DNA of 64,000 nucleotides from Leptolyngbya sp. PCC 6406 (lineage in GTDB: Bacteria > Cyanobacteriota > Cyanobacteriia > Phormidesmidales > Phormidesmidaceae), in assembly GCF_000332095.2 (NCBI RefSeq), contig NZ_KI913949.1:3199715-3263714 (forward strand), given 5' to 3'. Each line of letters begins with the position of its first letter. Within the stretch, counting starts at the first letter, position 1. Under the pieces are notes generated by a model. That model did not search any database. It was not told the origin of the DNA and worked only from the letters and a program-made list of their open reading frames with translations. The position numbers were made by a program, and so were the translations under genes. Shown piece by piece: positions 28,165 to 36,501 of this stretch.

Positions 28165-28737
28165 ATGTCAGCCATCTTAGAACGCCTAGACAAACTAGAA
28201 GCTCTTGAACGAGATCGAAAGACCGATACAGAGGTGCTTAATTTAATGGAGGAAATTGGCTCTTCAATATCAGGTTTGCGAACGCTTGTAGTACGTTATG
28301 GTAGCTCTCAAAACCCAATAATGATACGTTCGCTCTCTTTTCTACTTTCAGTGGCAAGCTCTTCGCCAAACCCAGAAATTTCTTCGTTATTATTTTCTTT
28401 GGTTGAGCAGATCCACTGTAAAAATGATGAATCATCCCTAATTAACTGCTTAACAGCTATTCAGCGACAGCTTATTAATGAAATTTCGTGGAATTCTACT
28501 CAAAATCCTCCTCGATGTCTACACCCTTTTTTAATGCATTGCCTAAAACAATCCATACCAGTACAAAGTGGTGCTATTGCTGTTATTGCAAAAATGCATG
28601 AAAATAATCTTTTGGAAACTTTTAAGGCCGACCAAATTGCCTTAATACATTGTAAGCTGACAGAGCTATTAGCTCTACATGATGAACTTTTGGATATGGA
28701 GCTAGAAGGTTTACAAGAATTCTTGATGTACTCATGA
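28165..28737 (+). CDS. Helical protein, candidate immunity protein
   Basis: This 190-residue protein begins MSAILERLDKLEALERDRKT, 11 bp after the toxin stop, on the same strand. It is almost entirely helical, with repeating hydrophobic helices of HEAT-like spacing, and has no signal or membrane segment. Its codons are markedly A/T-rich, like the toxin tip and unlike the toxin trunk, which suggests it arrived together with the tip. It is not a family I recognise. Its position immediately downstream of a polymorphic toxin end is the main reason to call it immunity. Confidence 0.55.
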   Translation: MSAILERLDKLEALERDRKTDTEVLNLMEEIGSSISGLRTLVVRYGSSQNPIMIRSLSFLLSVASSSPNPEISSLLFSLVEQIHCKNDESSLINCLTAIQRQLINEISWNSTQNPPRCLHPFLMHCLKQSIPVQSGAIAVIAKMHENNLLETFKADQIALIHCKLTELLALHDELLDMELEGLQEFLMYS

Positions 28738-28880
28738 ACTAGATATAGCAAGATTCATGATTATGATAACAGCTATATTTAAGCTTAAAGGTTTACTGAC
28801 TTCAAGATTGAGCGCTCACTTAATCTTTTTAGGAGAGTTCAGGATTCTTTTTCGACCTATATTAAAGCCTTTTTCTGTAT

Positions 28881-29114
28881 TTGCTAAAAAGACTAGCTAG
28901 AAGAAAATATTCCTTTCATGACGCTATTTTGTATCCAATAGATGGTCCAGGAATAATCCAATTAGAGTCATACAAATATAATCTCTTGCTTGTATTTAAG
29001 AGAGATCCTGAAAATGCACGTAAGCAACTATCAGCTCAACAAAGCAAAGGAATTATTAGGATAGACGATGCTCAGGAAATTGAACAGCTAGCTAAGCAAT
29101 TCGGATTTATTTAA
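28881..29114 (+). CDS. Short unidentified frame, possibly truncated immunity gene
   Basis: A 77-codon frame begins with TTG at 28881, and an in-frame stop lies only 15-20 bases earlier. The protein (SFHDAILYPIDGPGIIQL ... EIEQLAKQFGFI) reads as real sequence with an AT-rich codon pattern. The absence of a good start or ribosome-binding site suggests a 3' fragment of a longer gene. It lies between two candidate immunity genes on the same strand. Its function is unknown. Confidence 0.35.
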   Translation: MLKRLARRKYSFHDAILYPIDGPGIIQLESYKYNLLLVFKRDPENARKQLSAQQSKGIIRIDDAQEIEQLAKQFGFI

Positions 29115-29161
29115 GTGCCTTTTTTATCAAGTGAACCCTATATCTAGTGAGGTTTAGAGGC

Positions 29162-29590
29162 ATGACACAGAGTATACAGATTTATCTTGAAAAAGTAGTT
29201 CCAGAAAAGGAATTCCTGGATTGTTTGTCAAAGTTATTGGGAATTGCAGTGGAAACGATTAACTATCCCAACGACGAGGCCAATGGCTTTGCAATGATTA
29301 TGGACTATGATAACGGCTTGCCGCTTGGCATCACGGTTAATTGGTCAGATCACTTGAAATTGGATGTAAATCTTTTGGATATAGCCAAAAATATTGCTGC
29401 TAGATATGAAACCTGCGTTGTAGTTGAGCCTTTTGAAGGACAAGATCTTGGCCATTATCAAGACCATGATCCTTACCTTTGGAATGTCATCTTTCCCTCA
29501 GGAAAACTAGCACTATATAAGCAGTCAACCGTGGATGTATATGGTCTAGTGTTGACTGATCAGCTAGAGCAGATTGAATTGCCCGCTTAA
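29162..29590 (+). CDS. Unidentified protein, candidate second immunity protein
   Basis: From the ATG at 29162 the protein has 142 residues and starts MTQSIQIYLEKVVPEKEFLD. It is soluble and acidic, with no motif I can assign. The GTG at 29147 would add five residues. It follows the toxin cluster on the same strand and shares its A/T-rich codons, typical of orphan immunity genes that accumulate behind toxin loci. It could equally be an unrelated small gene. Confidence 0.5.
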   Translation: MTQSIQIYLEKVVPEKEFLDCLSKLLGIAVETINYPNDEANGFAMIMDYDNGLPLGITVNWSDHLKLDVNLLDIAKNIAARYETCVVVEPFEGQDLGHYQDHDPYLWNVIFPSGKLALYKQSTVDVYGLVLTDQLEQIELPA

Positions 29591-29907
29591 ATTATTTTGT
29601 CACTATTTTGTCACTACTTTATCTGTTAATTCATGATGAGAGGTGACCGTTCACATCTCCCCCTACCTTCAAACGAGGGATCAAGGGTTGTAGCGGTTTA
29701 GTCAGGAGGGGATTGAATCATTAAGGTTACGTTGACTGAGCGAAGTCATTCGCCTTGCGTCTCCCCGAGGGAGAAAGCCACAACCCACGCAAAATGTCCC
29801 CTAGCCCCTCTGGGGCGGCAAAGCCAACGACGCCGCTCAGGGGACACTTACCTGAAATCAGGCTAATTCTTAAGCAGGAATATCCGTAGGTCGGGTATTG
29901 AAAGACA
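29591..29907. other. Intergenic stretch with hairpins
   Basis: 317 bp without a gene. It has a direct repeat of ATTTTGTCACTA (about 29593-29618), a TCTCCC-CGA-GGGAGA hairpin (about 29761-29775) and a nested stem with outer arms GTCCCCT / AGGGGAC around CCCC-TCT-GGGG (about 29799-29849). One of these may end the toxin operon's transcript, but no hairpin is followed by a clear T run. Confidence 0.4.
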
Positions 29908-31071
29908 ATGACTCAGAAGCGAACATTGATGGATTCCCTAGCTGAGATTGAAGGCTGTACCCATTTTCAGGTGGGGCGTTCGATTACTCTATTTCGGAAC
30001 GCTCAAGATTCTTGGGCAACGGATGTCAACGGTATTACTTGTGTCCGTAAGCAGGATCAGGTGATCGAGTGCCGCATGGACTTTCAAGCGACGCCAGACC
30101 TCTACCAGCAAATCGATCGCGAGGCGCTGTTTAACCTCAAGCCAGAACTGCGGGGGGCGATGGGTGGGGGAGCATTCTTGCCCGATGCAGATGTGGAGAT
30201 CGTGGTGACGCTGAAGCCCGATTTTCTCGCGGAGTTGGCTCCCCATGCGGAGACGGCGGAGGCAGCGGCAAACTACTTATTGGCACTGAGCCAAACCACC
30301 CCAGAGCATCCGCTGCTCCAGACCGAAAACTGGCTGGCGCTGTCGGTGACCCAGCAGCAGGAAACGGGAGAGGTGGGTTTTACGACACTGTGGCACACCC
30401 TTAACCCTGCGGCTCTGGCCGCTGGCACTCTGAGTGAGGCTGATATCACCCCAGCCTTGACCCGCTTTTTTGCCGACTGGACAGAGGCGAACTTGGGCAG
30501 CGTGGTGGAGGATACAACCAGTCAACTGCTGGAGGAGTTGGGCAACGTTTTCACCGAGGCGGTGGATCGCGGCTTGGAGGACATTGCCGACGCTGTGACC
30601 CCAGAGCCGTTGCTGACCACCCTGATTCAGTTTTTCACTGAGGATGATTGGTCTTTTACCAAGCTGCAAGGGGAATCGGCTCTGCGCACAGCCTGCCAAG
30701 GGGAAAAGGGTCAATGGAATTGCTATGCCAAAGTCAGGGAAGCAGCTCAGCAGGTGGTGTTCTATTCTGTGTGCTCCCTCCAGGCTGCCCCAGAACAGCG
30801 CCTAGCCGTAGCGGAATTCATTACCCGCGCCAACTACGGCCTAATCATTGGCAACTTTGAGATGGACTGGAGTGATGGCGAGATTCGCTACAAGACCAGC
30901 ATTGACGTGGAGGGGGACAGACTCACCCCTGCCCTGATCAAACGCCTCGTCTACGCCAACGTCATGATGATGGACACCTATTTCCCCGGCATCCAAGCCA
31001 TACTTGAAACAGGTGTCGAACCAGAAGCCGCGATCGACCTTGTCGAACCCCCCGTGACGAATCCCGTATAA
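29908..31071 (+). CDS. YbjN-domain protein (two-domain)
   Basis: The 387-residue cytosolic protein has an N-terminal part of unknown family (about 1-215; MTQKRTLMDSLAEIEGCTHF), a short acidic linker, and a C-terminal YbjN domain (about 228-370). The YbjN domain begins LIQFFTEDDWSFTKLQGESA and runs through AEFITRANYGLIIGNFEMD. YbjN folds resemble type III secretion chaperones and act as non-enzymatic modulators in bacteria. Base composition returns to the GC-rich chromosomal style here, unlike the immunity genes before it. About 115 bp near its 3' end is duplicated at 31869-31983. Confidence 0.75.
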   Translation: MTQKRTLMDSLAEIEGCTHFQVGRSITLFRNAQDSWATDVNGITCVRKQDQVIECRMDFQATPDLYQQIDREALFNLKPELRGAMGGGAFLPDADVEIVVTLKPDFLAELAPHAETAEAAANYLLALSQTTPEHPLLQTENWLALSVTQQQETGEVGFTTLWHTLNPAALAAGTLSEADITPALTRFFADWTEANLGSVVEDTTSQLLEELGNVFTEAVDRGLEDIADAVTPEPLLTTLIQFFTEDDWSFTKLQGESALRTACQGEKGQWNCYAKVREAAQQVVFYSVCSLQAAPEQRLAVAEFITRANYGLIIGNFEMDWSDGEIRYKTSIDVEGDRLTPALIKRLVYANVMMMDTYFPGIQAILETGVEPEAAIDLVEPPVTNPV

Positions 31072-31108
31072 TAGCAAGACTTCCGACCCTTGGCTCTTGG
31101 CTGCAAAC

Positions 31109-31747
31109 ATGACTCAAAGCCTTGCCATCTCCAAAACCATCCTCACCATGGCAGCACTACAGCAGCGATTCGGTGTAGTGCCGAGCCAAGATCCACAATT
31201 CTTCCTGGAATGGGCAAGCAATCTACCAGAATTAACTGCCGTAGAAACCGATACCCTTGATCAAGTTAAAGCCCGATTCGATCGCCACAGAAACCAAGGC
31301 TCTCTCGCTGAAGGCACCATTAATCAACTCTTGATTTCGCCGCTACTAACAATCGCTGGATTGTATGATGCGCCATTCTTCGTATCGACAGAACCCAGTC
31401 TGGAAATTGAACTAGAAGATCGCGATGAAATTTTGCGGGGACGCATCGATACGCTGATTATTCAGCAACAGTTTTGGGTTTTGGTCATCGAGTCGAAGTC
31501 CACCATTGCCTTCTCGATCGCCTTACCCCAAACCATGGCCTACATGATGGCAAACCCCAATCCCGATCGCCCTGTTTATGGGTTGGTCGCAAATGGGGAC
31601 GAATTTATGTTTATCAAAATAGTCACCCAAGGCTTACCCCAGTATGACCTTTCCAACGTTTTCTCGTTACTGATTCCTCAACGTAACCAACTCTACGACA
31701 TCCTGAAAATCCTCAAACAAATTCGCCTAATCATGCTGCAATCCTAA
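31109..31747 (+). CDS. PD-(D/E)xK nuclease-like protein, HSDR_N type
   Basis: The protein (212 residues from the ATG at 31109) has the nuclease core of type I restriction R-subunit N-termini: RGRIDTLIIQQQFWVLVIESKST, giving the Asp and the ExK of a PD-(D/E)xK site, followed by IALPQTMAYMMANPNP and VYGLVANGDEFMFIK. Stand-alone proteins of this type are common in cyanobacteria and are annotated as restriction-endonuclease-like, without a proven target. No modification or specificity gene lies nearby. It sits between the YbjN gene and a partial copy of that gene's end. The TTG at 31097 is a poorer start. Confidence 0.7.
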   Translation: MTQSLAISKTILTMAALQQRFGVVPSQDPQFFLEWASNLPELTAVETDTLDQVKARFDRHRNQGSLAEGTINQLLISPLLTIAGLYDAPFFVSTEPSLEIELEDRDEILRGRIDTLIIQQQFWVLVIESKSTIAFSIALPQTMAYMMANPNPDRPVYGLVANGDEFMFIKIVTQGLPQYDLSNVFSLLIPQRNQLYDILKILKQIRLIMLQS

Positions 31748-31868
31748 CTAAACCTTGTCGATGTATTCGTAGCGGCATTCCTGAAGTGGTTCCCACTCCA
31801 ATTAGGCTTCGGGGCTCATGTCCAACCCTTTCATGGGAACGCACCAGCTCGGAGATAGTGATCGCCGA

Positions 31869-32055
31869 TGGAGCGATGGCGAGATTCGCTACAAGACCAG
31901 CATCGACGTGGAGGGGGACAGACTCACCCCTGCCCTGATCAAACGCCTCGTCTACGCCAACGTCATGATGATGGACACCTATCGCCCCGGCCTCCTCGCC
32001 GTGCTAGAGAGCACCACCACCCCTGAGGATGCTATTCACTGGGTCGAGACAGGAG
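31869..32055 (+). pseudogene. Partial copy of the YbjN-gene 3' end
   Basis: Positions 31869-31983 match 30868-30982 of the intact YbjN gene with two mismatches in about 115 bp. The frame continues as RPGLLAVLESTTTPEDAIHW, which diverges from the intact gene but stays YbjN-like. No YbjN N-terminus is present, and the reading frame begins with unrelated bases. This is either a truncated paralogue homogenised by gene conversion or a segmental copy fused to other DNA. Confidence 0.75.
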
Positions 32056-32167
32056 AATCTACTGAGGGACGTGCAATTCAAGACAGCATCCCATCTCTGT
32101 GGTTGCCCGGTGGGCGGACAACCACAAGAGTTGCCCCTACGGACGGGAGTTGTTTTGCGCGGATCCT

Positions 32168-32342
32168 AACTAGTACACCTAGGCTGAAATAGGCTTGCTA
32201 TTCTGTCGCACCAGCCCAACATTTTCCGGTCCCCTCTCCCCTTGGGAGACGGCTAGGGCTTCGGCGTGAGCTCAGCCGAACGGTGAGGGGCCGAGGTGTA
32301 CCACGATAGAACGGTTAGGGTATTGACGCCGCAGAGTACTAG
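32168..32342. repeat. MITE-like palindromic repeat, copy 3
   Basis: The left end ACTAGTACACCTAGGCTG and about 60 bp after it match the copy at 3211-3362 almost exactly, and the right end AGTACTAG matches copy 1. Compared with copies 1 and 2 it has a ~25-bp insertion (GCTTCGGCGTGAGCTCAGCC) in the centre. It lies just upstream of the fluorescence recovery protein gene. Confidence 0.75.
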
Positions 32343-32441
32343 GCTGGCGACCGCGATACCCGCTGAAATCTCCCGATCTGGGTAGCTTTTGCCGAGAAAT
32401 CGCGGCACAATGGTAACTATTGATAAGACTCAGGTTTACGG

Positions 32442-32768
32442 ATGCAAGCGATTGATAAGGACTGGACTAAAACGGAGAAGAAAATTGCTCAGGTGGCATT
32501 TCAAAAAGCCTATGAGCAGGAAGTTAGTGCTTTAATGAAGGACGTAAAAGACAAGATCAATCATATTTCAGATTTAGAGGATCTCTGGCGCTTACACGAC
32601 TACCTGAGTGCTCGTCGCCACGATATAGACGGCAAGTATGATTACCGTTATTCTGTCCTGATCTTTGTCTTTTCTCAGTTGGTGCGTGAGGGCTGGCTCA
32701 GTCTAGCAGATCTAGAGGGGCTAGAGCCTGCTAAGCAGAAAAAGGTCGCTGCTCTGGCTCGAATGTAG
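32442..32768 (+). CDS. frp: Fluorescence recovery protein
   Basis: The 108-residue protein carries the conserved FRP block DLWRLHDYLSARRHDIDGKY then YSVLIFVFSQLVREGWL and ends KKVAALARM, matching the helical FRP fold over its whole length. FRP binds the active red form of the orange carotenoid protein and speeds its return to the inactive form, ending phycobilisome quenching after high light. In many cyanobacteria frp lies next to ocp. Here no ocp is in the window; the neighbours are a MITE-like repeat upstream and a hairpin plus a dead Uma2 gene downstream. A cytosolic, thylakoid-facing role is expected. Confidence 0.9.
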   Translation: MQAIDKDWTKTEKKIAQVAFQKAYEQEVSALMKDVKDKINHISDLEDLWRLHDYLSARRHDIDGKYDYRYSVLIFVFSQLVREGWLSLADLEGLEPAKQKKVAALARM

Positions 32769-32776
32769 CGGTGACT

Positions 32777-32810
32777 CTATAGCGACTGGTGCTGATGCCA
32801 GTCGCTATAG
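32777..32810. repeat. Perfect 13-bp-stem hairpin after frp
   Basis: CTATAGCGACTGG (32777-32789) and CCAGTCGCTATAG (32798-32810) form a perfect 13-bp stem around an eight-base loop. It starts eight bases after the frp stop. There is no T run after it, so it looks more like a small palindromic repeat of the TATAGCG family than a classical terminator, although it could still stabilise the frp transcript end. Confidence 0.7.
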
Positions 32811-32824
32811 GGGGCTTTGAGGAT

Positions 32825-33168
32825 ATAGCGATAGGGCATCGACTTCCCTCGGGTCAGCGTAGATTCTCGCTACCAGCGGGGTTCATGTTTGAGCTGAGTT
32901 GAATCCACCACTACCCCACCGGGGAAATACTCCGACTGTTCACTGAAGGGTTTAACCGTACAGCTCTTGGGAATGAAATAGGGCAGTTCTAGTCGGGCAA
33001 TTTCCACCGCTAGCCAACCATTCAGATAGCCGCCCACCTGCTTGTAGACTCCAGTTGGCTTGACCTCTTGTACCCTGCCATTGATCAGTTCATAGCGCCC
33101 CTATTCTGGGTACCAGGCGATGAATTCATCAAATGTCGTGACCTGGGAAACAGCCTGAACCAGGGTGG
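32825..33168 (-). pseudogene. Uma2-family endonuclease pseudogene
   Basis: The minus strand reads TTLVQAVSQVTTFDEFIAWY, then RYELINGRVQEVKPTG, then LELPYFIPKSCTVKPF and LKHEPRW, then RESTLTRG, which is the Uma2 (DUF820) order. It is dead: the start codon is lost, an in-frame TAG stands at 33101-33103 (after WYPE) and a second TAG at 32870-32872. The last part of the domain is missing and replaced by the hairpin beside frp. Uma2 proteins are abundant and often decayed in cyanobacteria. Confidence 0.85.
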
Positions 33169-33356
33169 TTTATCAGTCCCAAACTGCTCTAAGTTTAACT
33201 CGCTTAGAGATCTGGGAATTAATGGTTTACTCAGTGGCCAGGTTTTCTCTCTTCGGGAGACGCAACCTGAGAGTGTTCCATATAGACTGGGGCGGCATCT
33301 TGCCCTAGATTCAGAAGGGCTGTCTGCGGAGAACCACGGTTGTGGAAGGGACAAGA

Positions 33357-34154
33357 ATGAAATCGGTATCTGAACAGTTCCAGGCGCTGCGCGATCGCGG
33401 TCAATGTGCCCTGATTCCCTTTATCACCGCTGGCGATCCCGACTTAGACACTACCATCGCTGCCCTCAAACTGCTGGATCAGCAGGGGGCAGACCTGATC
33501 GAGCTGGGGGTGCCCTACTCTGACCCCTTGGCAGATGGCCCGGTTATTCAGGCCGCCTCCACGCGGGCCTTGGGCCGGGGCGTCACCCTGGATGATGTGC
33601 TGACGGTGGTGCGGCAAGTGACGCCGGATATCCAGTCCCCCATCATTCTGTTTACCTACTACAACCCGATTCTGAATCGCGGCATTGAATCCTTTCTTCA
33701 GGAGGTGGCCGCTGCGGGGGTGCGGGGGTTGGTGGTCCCCGATTTGCCGCTGGAGGAGGTCAATCCCCTGCTGACGGCGGCCCAAGGGGCGGGGGTAGAG
33801 GTGATTTTGCTGGTGGCCCCCACCAGTCCCCCGGAGCGAATTCAGGCGATCGCGGCCCAGGCCCAGGGATTTATCTACCTCGTCAGTGTGACGGGGGTGA
33901 CGGGGGTGCGGCGGGAAATCCAGAGCCGGGTTCAGGATTTACTCCAGGATTTACAGGCCAGTACTGACAAACCCGTTGCTGTGGGCTTCGGGGTTTCCCA
34001 ACCGGAGCAGGCGGCCCAACTTCGCAGTTGGGGTGCGGATGGAGTGGTGGTGGGGAGTGCCTTTGTGCAACGGCTGGCGGAGGGCTCCCCCGAGGAGGGA
34101 TTGAAGGCGCTCTCAACCTTTTGTGCCGAACTGAAGGCTGCCATTCAGTCATGA
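33357..34154 (+). CDS. trpA: Tryptophan synthase alpha chain
   Basis: The protein (265 residues from the ATG at 33357) contains [35 protein letters not shown] with the catalytic Glu and Asp, [15 protein letters not shown] and [14 protein letters not shown]. It cleaves indole-3-glycerol phosphate to indole, which is channelled to TrpB. GGAAGG nine bases upstream supports the ATG over the GTG at 33342. No other trp genes are adjacent, as is common in cyanobacteria. The stop overlaps the next gene's start (ATGA). Confidence 0.95.
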   Translation: MKSVSEQFQALRDRGQCALIPFITAGDPDLDTTIAALKLLDQQGADLIELGVPYSDPLADGPVIQAASTRALGRGVTLDDVLTVVRQVTPDIQSPIILFTYYNPILNRGIESFLQEVAAAGVRGLVVPDLPLEEVNPLLTAAQGAGVEVILLVAPTSPPERIQAIAAQAQGFIYLVSVTGVTGVRREIQSRVQDLLQDLQASTDKPVAVGFGVSQPEQAAQLRSWGADGVVVGSAFVQRLAEGSPEEGLKALSTFCAELKAAIQS

Positions 34155-34690
34155 CCCTACGGTTTTCCCGAGCCCACGGGATTAACGCAGCCATCTATAT
34201 CCTGGCGACCCTGGGGGCCAACTATACGGCGACTTGGTTTTTACCCTTCCCCCTCTTTGGCCAGGTGGCGGTGGGGACGTTTATCTTTGGCATCACCTTT
34301 ACCCAACGGGATCGCCTCCACAGTGCGGGGCGGGGCGGAGTTTACCTCACCATTGCCATAGCAGCTCTGGCTAATGTGGCAATGAGTGCTGTCCTGGACG
34401 TGCCCTTTCGCATTATCCTGGCCAGTTTTCTCGCCATCGTCTTGGCGGAAACGGCGGATACGGAAATTTATCAAAAGCTACTGCCCTACCCCTGGCTCGT
34501 GCGGGTGGCGGGGAGCAATGCGGTGTCCGTGCCTCTGGATACGCTGTTGTTCAGCCTTGTGGCCTTTGCGGGGGTGTTGCCTACCTGGGAGATTGTGTCC
34601 CTGCTCTTTGGCGAAACCATCACTAAGTACGCTATTGGCGCGATCGCGGCTCTGTGGAAAGAGGGCAAGTTTATCTGGCAGACCTCCTAA
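34151..34690 (+). CDS. VUT family (YhhQ/DUF165) putative queuosine-precursor transporter
   Basis: The 179-residue membrane protein, starting [20 protein letters not shown], has about five to six helices with [31 protein letters not shown] and [19 protein letters not shown]. These match the VUT family, whose best-known member YhhQ imports queuosine precursors for tRNA modification. The ATG overlaps the trpA stop, so the two are translationally linked. That pairing probably reflects an operon rather than a shared pathway. The exact substrate in cyanobacteria is inferred. Confidence 0.8.
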   Translation: MTLRFSRAHGINAAIYILATLGANYTATWFLPFPLFGQVAVGTFIFGITFTQRDRLHSAGRGGVYLTIAIAALANVAMSAVLDVPFRIILASFLAIVLAETADTEIYQKLLPYPWLVRVAGSNAVSVPLDTLLFSLVAFAGVLPTWEIVSLLFGETITKYAIGAIAALWKEGKFIWQTS

Positions 34691-34778
34691 TTTTCGATCC
34701 AATTGGGGGAGTGGATAGCAGGGAGGGAAGCTGGCCCGATAGGATGGGGATGGAAATTGTTCCCCAGGGATTCTTGCC

Positions 34779-36494
34779 ATGACTGCCGCTTCAGTGCGCG
34801 ATGTTCAGGTGCTGACCATAGCCGCCGATACTGAGGTGCTGCGATCGCGCAGTTGGGATCGCCTCCGCTTCGAGATTGAATACGCCCTAGAGCGGGGCAC
34901 CACCGCTAACAGCTATCTGATTCGGGGCGATCGCATCGCCTTATTCGATCCCCCTGGAGCCTCCTTCACCGACGCCTTTTTGACTGCCTTGGCGGCACAG
35001 GTTGCCCCGGAGAATTTGGATTACATCGTGTTGGGCCACGTTAACCCCAACCGGGTGGAAACCCTTAAGGTGTTGCTAGACAAAGCTCCCCAAGCTACCC
35101 TCGTCTGCTCTAACCCGGCGGCAAAAGCCCTGGAAGACCTGCTGGGGGATCGGCCCTATGCCTCCCTCGTAATCAAAGGCAGCGACGACAGCCTAGATCT
35201 AGGCCAGGGCCATTGCCTCCGATTTCTGCCTGTACCCACGGCCCGGTGGCCCGGTGGTCTCTGGAGCTATGACGACTACACCCAGACCCTCTTTAGCGAT
35301 AAATTCTTTGGCCTACATCGCTGCGAAGATGCCATCTATGACCTGAATCCCGCTGCGCTCCAGGAGGATCGCCGCTACTACTTTGATTGCCTGATGGCCC
35401 CCAGCGTGCGCCAAGTCAGCGTGGCTTTGGACCGCTTGGAGGGGTTGACGCCTCGGCTACTGGCTCCCGGCCATGGTCCCCTGGTCGCCCACAGTGTCCG
35501 GGAAACGGTGCAAGCCTACCGTACCTGGAGCCAACAGCAAACGGGGCAGGAGCTTTCTGTGACGTTGATCTACGCCTCTGCCTACGGCAACACGGCTACC
35601 CTGGCCCAAACCCTGGCTCGGGGAATCACGAAGGCCGGGGTGACGGTGGAGGCCATCAACGCCGAACAGGCTGACCCCGACGAGATCAAATCCGCGATCG
35701 CAAAATCAGCGGGCTTCCTAATCGGTTCCCCCACCCTGGGCGGCCATGCCCCCACCCAGATTCAAACCGCCCTAGGTATTGTCCTGTCTACCGCCTCCAA
35801 AACCCAGTTGGCGGGAGTCTTTGGATCCTTTGGCTGGAGTGGTGAAGCGATTGACCTGCTAGAGGGCAAGCTCAAGGACGCAGGCTATTCCCTAGCCTTT
35901 GACCCCATTCGGGTCAAATTCAAACCCACAGAAGTCACCCTGAAATATTGTGAAGAGGTGGGCACCGACTTTGCCCAAGCCCTGAAAAAGGTAAAGCGGG
36001 CCAAAGCTCCCCGCACCCCCGCCACATCGGTAGAGCAAGCCGTGGGACGCATCGTCGGTTCCCTCTGCGTGGTCACCACTCGCCACCAAGACCTCAGCAG
36101 CGCCATGTTGGCCTCCTGGGTCTCCCAAGCCACCTTTACCCCCCCTGGGTTTACCGTTGCCGTCGCCAAGGATCGGGCCATCGAGTCCCTGATGTACCCC
36201 GGCCACGCCTTTGTGCTGAATATTCTCCAGGAAGGTCAGCACCTAGGGTTGATGAAACACTTCCTCAAGCCCTTTGCCCCAGGGGAGGATCGCTTCGTGG
36301 GAGTGGATACAAAGATAGGGGAAAACGGTAGCCCCATCCTCAAAGATGCCATCGCCTATCTGGAATGTGAGGTGGCCAACCGCATGGAATGCGGCGATCA
36401 TTGGGTCGTTTACGCCACGGTAACCACCGGGGAATTACTTCAGACTGAGGGCAAAACCGCCGTCCATTCCCGTAAAACCGGCACCCATTATTAA
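34779..36494 (+). CDS. flv1: Flavodiiron protein, class C, Flv1-type
   Basis: The 571-residue protein has a beta-lactamase-like domain (about 30-260), a flavodoxin domain (about 265-410, SVTLIYASAYGNTATLAQ) and a C-terminal flavin-reductase domain (about 425-571), the class C arrangement unique to oxygenic phototrophs. The diiron ligand motif HxExDH reads HVNPNR (87-92), so Glu, Asp and the second His are replaced, as in Flv1/Flv2 rather than Flv3/Flv4. Flv1 forms a heteromer with Flv3 that reduces O2 at the expense of NADPH or ferredoxin downstream of photosystem I. No flv3 lies next to it. Assignment to Flv1 rather than Flv2 is tentative. Confidence 0.85.
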   Translation: MTAASVRDVQVLTIAADTEVLRSRSWDRLRFEIEYALERGTTANSYLIRGDRIALFDPPGASFTDAFLTALAAQVAPENLDYIVLGHVNPNRVETLKVLLDKAPQATLVCSNPAAKALEDLLGDRPYASLVIKGSDDSLDLGQGHCLRFLPVPTARWPGGLWSYDDYTQTLFSDKFFGLHRCEDAIYDLNPAALQEDRRYYFDCLMAPSVRQVSVALDRLEGLTPRLLAPGHGPLVAHSVRETVQAYRTWSQQQTGQELSVTLIYASAYGNTATLAQTLARGITKAGVTVEAINAEQADPDEIKSAIAKSAGFLIGSPTLGGHAPTQIQTALGIVLSTASKTQLAGVFGSFGWSGEAIDLLEGKLKDAGYSLAFDPIRVKFKPTEVTLKYCEEVGTDFAQALKKVKRAKAPRTPATSVEQAVGRIVGSLCVVTTRHQDLSSAMLASWVSQATFTPPGFTVAVAKDRAIESLMYPGHAFVLNILQEGQHLGLMKHFLKPFAPGEDRFVGVDTKIGENGSPILKDAIAYLECEVANRMECGDHWVVYATVTTGELLQTEGKTAVHSRKTGTHY

Positions 36495-36501
36495 ATCGGA
36501 A

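Noticed and set aside
29593-29618. Direct repeat ATTTTGTCACTA as a possible attachment site
   Set aside because: Only two adjacent copies, no integrase nearby and no second site at the other end of the island.
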